From contig NZ_CP097269.1 of assembly GCF_028473645.1 (NCBI RefSeq), forward strand, positions 1,630,001 to 1,694,000: a stretch of 64,000 bases of DNA, in the 5' to 3' direction. Origin of the DNA: Acidovorax sp. GBBC 1281. GTDB taxonomy: Bacteria > Pseudomonadota > Gammaproteobacteria > Burkholderiales > Burkholderiaceae_C. A model generated the notes under the pieces. The model searched no databases and was not told the DNA's origin. It saw only the letters and a program-made list of their open reading frames with translations. A program made the translations under genes and the position numbers. Each line of letters starts with the position of its first letter. The stretch's first letter is position 1. Of the stretch, positions 32,297-39,530 are shown one piece after another.

Positions 32297-33025
32297 ATGT
32301 CCCGCGTTCCACTGCAACCTGACGACGTCTCCAGCAACGGAATACTGCATGCGATGGCCGCAGACGATTTGCAGCGCTGGCTACCCCTCATCGATGTGCT
32401 GGAGCTTCCGCTGGGGCAGGTGCTGTACGAGTCCGGCGCGGCGGTGCGGCACATCTACTTTCCGTCCACCGCCATCGTGTCGCTGCTGTATGTGATGGAA
32501 GACGGCTCCTCCGCGGAGATCGCCGTCGTGGGGCGGGAAGGCGTGGTGGGCATTTCCCTCTTCATGGGGGGCGGGTCGATCCTGAGCCGGGCCGTGGTGC
32601 AGAGCGCCGGCCGGGCCTTTCGCATCCGGGCCGATCGCATCCGCGGCGACGTGGCCAATCCGGCCATCCTGCCGCTGCTGCTGCGCTACATCCAGGCACT
32701 CATCACGCAGATGTCGCAGACCGCGGTCTGCAATCGCCACCACATGCTGGACCAGCAACTGTGCCGTTGGCTGCTGCTCAGCCTGGACCGGCTGGAGGGC
32801 AGCACGCTCGTCATGACGCAGGAGCTGATCGCGGGCATGCTGGGCGTGCGGCGCGAAGGCGTGACGGAAGCGGCCATGAAGCTGCAGAAGGCTGGGCTGA
32901 TCCGCTACACGCGCGGGCGCATCGAGGTGCTGGACCGGCCTGCGCTGGAGCAGCGCTCGTGCGAGTGCTACGCCGTGGTCAAGCGCGAGTACGACCGGCT
33001 GTTGCCGCCCTCGCACAGCCTCTGA
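32297..33025 (+). CDS. Crp/Fnr-family transcriptional regulator, copy 1
   Basis: A 242-residue protein with an N-terminal cyclic-nucleotide-binding-type beta-roll (about 20-140, VYFPSTAIV-like HIYFPSTAIVSLLYVMEDGSS and VGREGVVGISLFMGG) and a C-terminal winged helix (about 170-230, MTQELIAGMLGVRREGVTEA). The cNMP-contacting Arg/Glu of CRP are not evident, so the ligand is unknown. It is paralogous to 42617-43516, sharing long identical stretches such as GVRREGVTEAAMKLQKAGLI. It converges on the 3' end of the exopolysaccharide-like operon. The start MSRVPLQ (32297) is preferred; the upstream extension is derived from non-coding remnant DNA. Confidence 0.87.
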   Translation: MSRVPLQPDDVSSNGILHAMAADDLQRWLPLIDVLELPLGQVLYESGAAVRHIYFPSTAIVSLLYVMEDGSSAEIAVVGREGVVGISLFMGGGSILSRAVVQSAGRAFRIRADRIRGDVANPAILPLLLRYIQALITQMSQTAVCNRHHMLDQQLCRWLLLSLDRLEGSTLVMTQELIAGMLGVRREGVTEAAMKLQKAGLIRYTRGRIEVLDRPALEQRSCECYAVVKREYDRLLPPSHSL

Positions 33026-33093
33026 GCGGTTCGTTCCGGGGCTGCGCCGCAGGGCCGGTCATTCCGCAAGCGGCGGTTGCGCTGTCCTTTCTC

Positions 33094-33930
33094 TCAGCGC
33101 ATGGCGTTCGGCGATACGTCGCTCATGACCCAGGAGTACAGCGCCACGAACACGAGCGCATCGAACACGGCGCCGAAGCAGATGTACAGCACCGGCATGT
33201 AGAGCACCGACAGATGGTGCATGAGGAACGCCTGCGCCATCACCTGGTGGGGGATGAGCAACGCGAAGAACGCCAGGATCGCCAGGGTGTTGCCCACCTT
33301 CGACAGCAGGCTTTCGTTCAGGATGTAGTAGCCGGCGCCCAGCATCACCGGCGTGGCGACCATCATCACGTAGCCGATGAACATCAGCTCTTCGCTGTGC
33401 CGGGAAATCGTGTACGGAAAATGCTGCGGGATGAACCAGAAGTAGGCCAGCGCGAACGCCTGCACCACGCCGATGATGCGCATCGGGTACTTGAGGGGCA
33501 GGCTGGCTTTGCGCATCCGCAGCGAGGCCAAGAGCAGCACCACCACCATGCCCGCCGCGGCCGCCATGCCGGCCATGCCGGGCAGGGGGCGGTCGCTCGC
33601 GCCCGCGGTGAGCGCCATGCCGTCCGAGCCCACGCGGCCGTCGATCAGCAATCGCCGCAAAGGAATGTCCAGGGCCTGCGACCAGAACACGATGACGTCC
33701 CGCCAGAAGTCGAACAGGTCGCGCCGCCCCCACACCAACAGCGCACACAGCGCCGCGGGCAGCACGATGGCCTGGATCAGCAGGAAGGGCGTCACCTTCA
33801 GGGGGGTCATGGAGCGGTGCGGGCGGCTGTGCACCTGCCTGCCGGTTTCGCGCAAGGCCTCGAAGGTGGCGGCGAAGGCGCGGCCGTGCGGATGCGCGGC
33901 ATCGGCCGGGATGGGGGTGGTTGGTGTCAT
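33094..33930 (-). CDS. polytopic membrane protein, last gene of the EPS-like operon
   Basis: About 278 residues with some seven hydrophobic segments (LIQAIVLPAALCALLVWG, MAAAAGMVVVLLLASL, IIGVVQAFALAYFWFIP, LMFIGYVMMVATPVMLG, TLAILAFFALLIPHQVM, LYICFGAVFDALVFVAL). I do not recognise a family. By position, 11 bases after the outer-membrane barrel gene, it may be an inner-membrane accessory of polymer synthesis or export. The reading frame continues upstream into the barrel gene's region, but the ATG at 33930 gives the only plausible start. Confidence 0.75.
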   Translation of the reverse strand: MTPTTPIPADAAHPHGRAFAATFEALRETGRQVHSRPHRSMTPLKVTPFLLIQAIVLPAALCALLVWGRRDLFDFWRDVIVFWSQALDIPLRRLLIDGRVGSDGMALTAGASDRPLPGMAGMAAAAGMVVVLLLASLRMRKASLPLKYPMRIIGVVQAFALAYFWFIPQHFPYTISRHSEELMFIGYVMMVATPVMLGAGYYILNESLLSKVGNTLAILAFFALLIPHQVMAQAFLMHHLSVLYMPVLYICFGAVFDALVFVALYSWVMSDVSPNAMR

Positions 33931-33941
33931 GGCGTCTCTGC

Positions 33942-34775
33942 TCAGAAATCGTGGAACAGGCCGACGGTGGCGCCCGCCCGCCGGTACAGCGGGTTGCTGT
34001 AGCGGTTCACGGCCAGCAGCAGGCCGGTGTTCTGGCCGATCCAGTGTCGCCAGGCGATGCTGGCCTCGCGGCTGGTGAAGTTGACCAGCTGCGTGGCGGG
34101 GCCGGTGGCCAGATAGCCTTCGCCCCCCCAGCCGACCCGCGCGGTCACCAGGTCGGCCTTGGCGCGGCCCCAGGTCAGGGCCACGAAGTGCTGGCGCGTG
34201 TTCACGCTGCCCGGGGCGCTTTCGTTGAAGCGCACGCCGCCCTCGACGATCCAGGGCGCCTCGAAGTAGTAGGTGGCCCCCAGCAGCACGCTGCGGTCGG
34301 AGTGACCGTCCGGCGCCCTGTAGTAGCCCGCGCCCAGGGTGCCCACCAGCCGGCGGTCGGCCAGGAATTTGCGGTTCAGCGTGGCGTCCACGCGGTACTT
34401 GGGCAGGTAGAACGCGCCGTCGCCAGCGCCGAGGGTCACCGAGCCGTACCAGTCTTCGTCGAAACGGTATGTATCTCCCACGCCCAGGTAGGTGCCGCCC
34501 ACGCCGAAGCGCCGGTGCGAAGACAGCTCGCCCTGCAGCACATGGCCGGGCAGGCCCCATCCGCCGGTGAGCGTCATGTCGCGCCAGTTGCCGTAGGGGC
34601 CGCTCAGGTGCTGCGTCCCCGCGCTGAGCTGCAGGCTGCGGGTGCGCTCTTCGACGGGTGCGGGCGGCGCGGGGATGACCAGGTCCTGTCCTGTGGCGGG
34701 TGCCTGGGCCAGGCCGGGCGCGGGCGCGCACAGGGCAAGCAGCCAGAGAAAGTGAAGGGCCGGGTGGCGTTGCAT
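33942..34775 (-). CDS. YaiO-type outer-membrane beta-barrel protein
   Basis: A 277-residue protein with a signal peptide (LHFLWLLALCAPAPGLAQA), then alternating amphipathic strands rich in Gly and aromatics (LQLSAGTQHLSGPYGNWRDM, YGSVTLGAGDGAFYLPKYRV, LVGTLGAGYYRAPDGHSD, ATYYFEAPWIVEGGVRF), ending in a terminal Phe as outer-membrane barrels do. The pattern resembles the YaiO family, found beside glycosyltransferase and deacetylase genes in E. coli. Here it is the natural outer-membrane exit or anchor for the operon's polymer. The start MQRHPALHF is chosen because it gives the cleanest signal peptide. Confidence 0.78.
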   Translation of the reverse strand: MQRHPALHFLWLLALCAPAPGLAQAPATGQDLVIPAPPAPVEERTRSLQLSAGTQHLSGPYGNWRDMTLTGGWGLPGHVLQGELSSHRRFGVGGTYLGVGDTYRFDEDWYGSVTLGAGDGAFYLPKYRVDATLNRKFLADRRLVGTLGAGYYRAPDGHSDRSVLLGATYYFEAPWIVEGGVRFNESAPGSVNTRQHFVALTWGRAKADLVTARVGWGGEGYLATGPATQLVNFTSREASIAWRHWIGQNTGLLLAVNRYSNPLYRRAGATVGLFHDF

Positions 34776-34806
34776 GCGGGGGGCTCCAATGGGGGGGGCG
34801 GGTCGG

Positions 34807-35829
34807 CTAGCGGCAGGCGGTCGCGGGAGGGGCGGCGACCACACCCTTGCTGGCCAGGATCTGGAAGGACACTTCGTCGGTGACCGCCCAGCGGGCCGAA
34901 TGCCGCAGCGGGGCGCTGTGGCGCACCCAGCAGCGGGCGGTGTCCGGGTCGTTGCGGCGCAGCGCCAGCACGGCGATGATTCCCCACGGGTAGTCGGTTT
35001 GGCCCTGGGCCAGCCACTCGCTTCGGTGCCGGCGCATCCAGTCGCGGTAATGGGCGTCGGCCGAGTCCGGCAGGAGGGGAAAGCCCACCATCAGCGGAAA
35101 CAGCTGGGCCACGTGGTCCGGGTAGAAGGCCGCCGGTTGCGCGCGCTGCTCCATCTGCGTGGACACCAGGAAACGGCGGTTCACCGGGTCCCAGAACGTG
35201 TCGTGGATGGCCTGCGCCAGCCGCTCGGACGGCTCGGCGCCCGGCGCGCTCAGGGGCTCGCGCACGCGCAGCGACCAGACCTCCAGGTTGTCCATGAACA
35301 GGCCGTGCAGGTACACCGGCGACACCATGTAGATCCCGCGCGAGGGCTGGTAGAGGTGGGCCAGCGCCGCCCGGCTGGTGGTCTGGCTCTTGCGCAAGGC
35401 GGGCGAGGCTTTCACGTGCGCCGGCATGGCCTGCAGCAGCCTGAGCCACATCGCCAGCAGCGAGTCGTCGGCATCGGCGGTCTTGCAGGCCTTCCACCCG
35501 CCGCCGTCATCGCGGCAGAAGCGGTCGAACGTGCCGTCGGGTTTTTGCTGCGGCACCAGCCAGTCCGCGAACCGGACGGCCGGGCCCTGGATGTCCAGGC
35601 CGTTGTCGTGCGCGAGCAGCAGCGCCTGCAGCGTGAAGTAGGGGTCGCTGGCCGCGCCGCCATGCAGGATGGTGATGGCGCCGCTGTCGCCGCCGTACGC
35701 CTGCAGGTCCAGTAGCGTGGCAGCGCCCGCCCTGCTGGCGGTGCCCGCGGCGTTGGCGAAGGGCAGGGGCAACGCCATGGCCGCGATGGCGGCCAGGGCT
35801 TGCAGGGCGCGGGAGAGGCGGGTGTTCAT
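34807..35829 (-). CDS. exported alpha/alpha-toroid-like protein (possible glycoside hydrolase or lyase)
   Basis: A 340-residue protein with a signal peptide (LQALAAIAAMALPLPFANAAG). The rest resembles six-hairpin (alpha/alpha toroid) carbohydrate-active folds: DWLVPQQKPDGTFDRFC, KTADADDSLLAMWLRLLQA and DTFWDPVNRRFLVSTQ. The TADADDS segment carries acidic residues placed like those of such enzymes. No specific GH or PL family is recognised. A periplasmic polymer-trimming role parallel to BcsZ or AlgL is an inference from context. Its ATG overlaps the stop of the preceding gene (ATGA at 35826-35829). Confidence 0.65.
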   Translation of the reverse strand: MNTRLSRALQALAAIAAMALPLPFANAAGTASRAGAATLLDLQAYGGDSGAITILHGGAASDPYFTLQALLLAHDNGLDIQGPAVRFADWLVPQQKPDGTFDRFCRDDGGGWKACKTADADDSLLAMWLRLLQAMPAHVKASPALRKSQTTSRAALAHLYQPSRGIYMVSPVYLHGLFMDNLEVWSLRVREPLSAPGAEPSERLAQAIHDTFWDPVNRRFLVSTQMEQRAQPAAFYPDHVAQLFPLMVGFPLLPDSADAHYRDWMRRHRSEWLAQGQTDYPWGIIAVLALRRNDPDTARCWVRHSAPLRHSARWAVTDEVSFQILASKGVVAAPPATACR

Positions 35830-36881
35830 GCCTGCTTCACCATGCCGATCTCGTGGGCCCAGAGCGTGCCGTGCACGACCGCGCCTTCCTCCGCCACGAT
35901 GCAGCGCCCGCTCACGGTCGTCAACGCATCGGGCAGCCCGACAACGGTGCGCGCACCGAGCATCACATCGCCTTCGCACACCACCGGCCCCAGCGCTAGC
36001 GCACCGGGCAGCAGGTACGCGGACTGCTCGCAGGTGATGGCGCCGTGCACGACGGCCCCTTCTCCCAGCGTGATGCCGCCGCGCGCCTTGATGTCGCCGA
36101 CCACGGTGGTGAAGGGGCTGATGGTGAGGAACCCCGTCACCACCAGGGAGCCACGGTAGATGGAGTGCTCCGCCAGCGTGCAGTCACCCCGCACCATGTA
36201 CAGCTGCGGGGTGCGCTGGATGGCGTGCGCCAGCGTGGCATAGCTGGCCGTCTGCTGGGCCGGCGGCGTGGGGGTGGGCGGGGCCGTGGAGGGCTGACCC
36301 GTGCCCGGGCCTCCCAGCCGCACCACGGGCGCATGGAGCCGCTCGAACCAGCAGGGGGCGGCCAGCTTCACCGCCGCGCCCGCGGACACGCGCCGCAGGG
36401 CCGTGCTGCCGGGGCCCAGGCGCAGCTCTCCGTCGGCATGCGCCCAATCGGTGATCTTGCTGCCGTTACCCAACTCCAGGTCGCGCGTGGCATAGAGGCT
36501 GGAGAACGCGCTGCCGGCACCCACGTGCATGCTGCCTTCCACGAACACGGGCTGCAGCGCGACGATGGCCGCGGGCGTCGTCACATCGCCGCACGCCAGC
36601 AGGCGGGCCCGGGCGCTGGCCCATGCCGCAGGCGCGGCGTCGGGCGGGATCAGGTCGAAGGACTCGTACCCCGTGGACTCGCCGTGGCCGAGCCGGGCCT
36701 GCGCATCGGCGCGCAGCCGCCGGGCGAAGTGGTCGATGTCGGCCGCATGGTCGGGTGGAACCAGCAGGGCCGCGCTGTCGGTCGGGCGGCGCCATTCGCG
36801 GATGGCGGGCACGAAAGGCAGCAAGAACAGCGCGGCGCAGGCCGTCGCGAAGGCCAGCAGCATGGAAGGGTATTCAGGCAT
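35826..36881 (-). CDS. membrane-anchored bactofilin-like polymer-forming protein
   Basis: A 351-residue protein with one N-terminal membrane helix (LLAFATACAALFLLPFVPAI), a mid region (about 40-220) with short beta-repeat stretches (VFVEGSMHVGAGSAFSSLYA), a Pro/Thr-rich linker near residues 190-210, and a C-terminal repetitive beta domain (about 220-345). That domain has turns such as IYRGSLVVTGFLTISPFTTVVGD and ITLGEGAVVHGAITCEQ, characteristic of bactofilin-type right-handed beta-helices. It could scaffold the synthase in the inner membrane. The gene overlaps both neighbours (8 bases upstream, 4 downstream), indicating tight translational coupling. Confidence 0.75.
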   Translation of the reverse strand: MPEYPSMLLAFATACAALFLLPFVPAIREWRRPTDSAALLVPPDHAADIDHFARRLRADAQARLGHGESTGYESFDLIPPDAAPAAWASARARLLACGDVTTPAAIVALQPVFVEGSMHVGAGSAFSSLYATRDLELGNGSKITDWAHADGELRLGPGSTALRRVSAGAAVKLAAPCWFERLHAPVVRLGGPGTGQPSTAPPTPTPPAQQTASYATLAHAIQRTPQLYMVRGDCTLAEHSIYRGSLVVTGFLTISPFTTVVGDIKARGGITLGEGAVVHGAITCEQSAYLLPGALALGPVVCEGDVMLGARTVVGLPDALTTVSGRCIVAEEGAVVHGTLWAHEIGMVKQA

Positions 36882-38178
36882 TTTTGACCTCGTTGCGGTA
36901 ACGCGCCGTCTTGTCCCACACCATCTCGCGCTTGAAGAGAGCGTCCAGAAGCAGGCTCCACACGGCGCCGGAGATGGCGAACAGGCTCACCATGAAGCCC
37001 AGCATGTTCAATGGCAGCAGCCGCAGGCGCCGGCGGTTGCCATCGATCAGCACCGCGATGACGATCTCGAAGAACGCGGCGAAGTTGCCCAGCGTGCCGT
37101 AGACCATCAGCGCGAACACGGGGATCAATTGCGACAGCAGCGACCCTGCATTGAGGAAGTACAGCCCCAGCGCCAGGCACCAGCCGGCCAGCATGATGAG
37201 CGGGATCACGAAGACGAACAGCAGCAGCATTCCGTCCACGCGCTGGCCCAGCGTGAGGTAGGGGCTGGTGACGAATTTCCACCAGTGCCGCGCCAGCACC
37301 TGGTTGTGCCCCTTGGCCCAGCGCTTGACCTGCTTGATGCGCACGGGCCATTCCTCGGGCACTTCCTCGTAGCACTCCGAGCGGTTGGTGTACACGGTCT
37401 TCCAGCCGTTGAACATGAGCCGGAAGGTGATGTCGGTGTCCTCGGCCAGCGTGTCGTCGTGCCAGCCGCCCACGGCCTCCACGGCCGACATGCGCACGCC
37501 CCCCACGGTGCCGCCGTACTGCGGCATCAGGTTCATGTTCATCCGCGCCTGCTGGTCGACCTGGTAGCCGGCCGAGCGCTCCAGGTCCAGCAGCCGGGTC
37601 AGCAGGTTCGCGCCGCTGTTGACGGGCACCACGCGGCCCATCACCGCACCCACTTCCGGATCGAAGAAGGGCGCCACCAGTTGCTTGAGCAGCCCGCGCC
37701 CGGGCACGTAGTCGGCATCGAAGATGATGGCGATGTCGCCCTCGGCAAAGCGCAGTGCGTCCTTGAGCGCCGCCGACTTGCCCGGCTTGCCGCTGGTGCG
37801 GTGAAAGGGGGCCAGCCGGGACGGGAACCGTTCGTCGTAGCCGTTGATGATCTGCGCCGTCGCATCGCTGGAGCGATCGTTCACCGGAATGATCATCATG
37901 CGGTCGGCGGGGTAGTCGGTCTTGAGCAGCGCCTCGATGCAGCCGGCGATGACCTTCTCTTCGTTGTGCGCGGCAATGAACACGGTGATCATGGGCCACT
38001 GAGCCACCGCGATGTCCAGATAGGGGTGGCGCTGCGTGCCGACGAGCCGGCTCATGGTGAACGCGAAGTGCCTGATGCCGTACAGCACCATGAACAGCAC
38101 CACGAACATCAGCAGATAGGCCATCACGGCGGCGACCGGCTGCGCCGAGAAGGCGGGAAGAAGTCCGAGCGGATGCAT
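36874..38178 (-). CDS. processive family 2 glycosyltransferase (polysaccharide synthase)
   Basis: A 434-residue protein. An N-terminal helix pair (VMAYLLMFVVLFMVLYGI) precedes a GT-A domain with VFIAAHNEEKVIAGCIEALL, IIFDADYVPG (DxD-type), AEDTDITFRL (catalytic Asp) and QVKRW (QxxRW, acceptor binding). At least four C-terminal hydrophobic segments follow (MLLLFVFVIPLIMLAGWCLA, LIPVFALMVYGTLGNFAAF). This is the hallmark of membrane synthases that polymerise and extrude a sugar chain (PgaC, HasA, BcsA relatives). With the epimerase gene immediately before it, the donor may be UDP-ManNAc or UDP-GlcNAc. It has no PilZ domain. Confidence 0.9.
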   Translation of the reverse strand: MHPLGLLPAFSAQPVAAVMAYLLMFVVLFMVLYGIRHFAFTMSRLVGTQRHPYLDIAVAQWPMITVFIAAHNEEKVIAGCIEALLKTDYPADRMMIIPVNDRSSDATAQIINGYDERFPSRLAPFHRTSGKPGKSAALKDALRFAEGDIAIIFDADYVPGRGLLKQLVAPFFDPEVGAVMGRVVPVNSGANLLTRLLDLERSAGYQVDQQARMNMNLMPQYGGTVGGVRMSAVEAVGGWHDDTLAEDTDITFRLMFNGWKTVYTNRSECYEEVPEEWPVRIKQVKRWAKGHNQVLARHWWKFVTSPYLTLGQRVDGMLLLFVFVIPLIMLAGWCLALGLYFLNAGSLLSQLIPVFALMVYGTLGNFAAFFEIVIAVLIDGNRRRLRLLPLNMLGFMVSLFAISGAVWSLLLDALFKREMVWDKTARYRNEVKNA

Positions 38179-38182
38179 GGTG

Positions 38183-39301
38183 TCAGGCCGCCAGGGGCAA
38201 GGGCATGGGTGCGGCGGGCACCAGGTGGCTCGCCAGCACGGAGACGATGCGCTGGCAGGCCTGGCCGTCGCCGAAGGGGCTGTGCACCTGCGCCATCTGC
38301 CGGTGCGCGTGGGGGTCGCCCAGCAGCCGCGTGACGTGCGAGACGATGGCGTCGTACGACGGACCGATGAGCAGCGCGCAACCGGCCTGCACGGCCTCGG
38401 GCCGCTCGGTTTCGTCACGCAGCACCAGCACGGGCACGCCGAAGGTCGGGGCTTCTTCCTGCAGTCCACCCGAGTCCGTGAGCAGCAGCCAGGCATCGGC
38501 GAGCGCCTGCTGCATGTCCATGTAATCGAGCGGATCGCTCAGCTGGATGTTGGCGATGCCGCCCAGCAGCGCCTGCACCGGCTCGCGCACCACGGGGTTC
38601 TTGTGCACCGGAAACAGCACCTGCAGCCCGGGGTTCTGCCGCGCCAGATCGGCGATGGCCCGGCAGATGCCGCGCACGCCTTCGCCCCAGCTCTCGCGTC
38701 GGTGGAAGGTGACCAGCAGGTGCCCCCGACCGGTGGTGCGACGCCGCACCCCGTGGTGGGTGCAGGTCCAGTGCTGCGCATCCACCACGGTGTTGCCCGT
38801 CACGTGGATGCGTTCGTCGGGGATGCCCTCCGACCGCAGCGCGGTGCGCGAGCGCGAGGTGGGCGGAAAGTGGAACTGCGCGAGCCGGCTGATCATCTGG
38901 CGCAGCCCTTCTTCGGGAAAGGGCCGCGCCAGGTTGTAGGTGCGCAACCCCGCCTCCACGTGGGCCACGGGCAGGCCACGATAGAAGCCCGCCAGCGCGC
39001 CGATGAAAGCGGACTCGGTATCGCCCTGCACGATGACCAGCGCATAGTCTTTCGCCTGCAGCACCCCGTCGATCTGGCGGCGGCAGCCGGCGCTGAATTC
39101 CTGCAGGGTGCTGCCTTCGCGGTGGAGCACGATGTCCGGCCGGATGGTGAAGCAGTCCAGCATCTGGATGGCCATTTCATCGTGCTGGCCCGTGTGCAGC
39201 CAATGCACGTGGGCCCAGCTGAGCGACCGCAGTGCGTGGTACAGGGGTGCCAGCTTGATGATCTCGGGGCGCGTGCCCGAGACGATGAGAATGTCCTGCA
39301 T
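38183..39301 (-). CDS. wecB: UDP-N-acetylglucosamine 2-epimerase (non-hydrolysing)
   Basis: A 372-residue WecB-type enzyme: VSGTRPEIIKLAPLYHAL at the start, HTGQHDEMAIQMLD, VIVQGDTESAFIGALAG, HVEAGLRTYNLARPFPEE and LLTDSGGLQEEAPTFGVPVL near the C-terminus. It interconverts UDP-GlcNAc and UDP-ManNAc in the cytoplasm. Its stop lies four bases before the synthase start, which suggests it supplies the synthase with UDP-ManNAc. The start MQDILIVSG is chosen to match the conserved N-terminus of the family; an upstream ATG at 39445 would add about 48 unrelated residues. Confidence 0.92.
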   Translation of the reverse strand: MQDILIVSGTRPEIIKLAPLYHALRSLSWAHVHWLHTGQHDEMAIQMLDCFTIRPDIVLHREGSTLQEFSAGCRRQIDGVLQAKDYALVIVQGDTESAFIGALAGFYRGLPVAHVEAGLRTYNLARPFPEEGLRQMISRLAQFHFPPTSRSRTALRSEGIPDERIHVTGNTVVDAQHWTCTHHGVRRRTTGRGHLLVTFHRRESWGEGVRGICRAIADLARQNPGLQVLFPVHKNPVVREPVQALLGGIANIQLSDPLDYMDMQQALADAWLLLTDSGGLQEEAPTFGVPVLVLRDETERPEAVQAGCALLIGPSYDAIVSHVTRLLGDPHAHRQMAQVHSPFGDGQACQRIVSVLASHLVPAAPMPLPLAA

Positions 39302-39530
39302 GGCTCGATCCTTTGCGGTGGTGGGGGTGGAGAGGAAAGAGGAAAAAGCCAGGCATCCCGGAGGGGGCGCAGTGCCGGCGGGCACGCTGCAGTGGAGTGG
39401 CGGGAGCCCCATGCTCCATCGGCCCGATCTCTTTCTGAACGGCACGGGCGATGGTGCGTGCGGTTTGGCGAGCGGTCTGTTCGCTGACCCACATAGCGCA
39501 GCGCTTGCCCGGCACAGCGTCAGTGGGGGT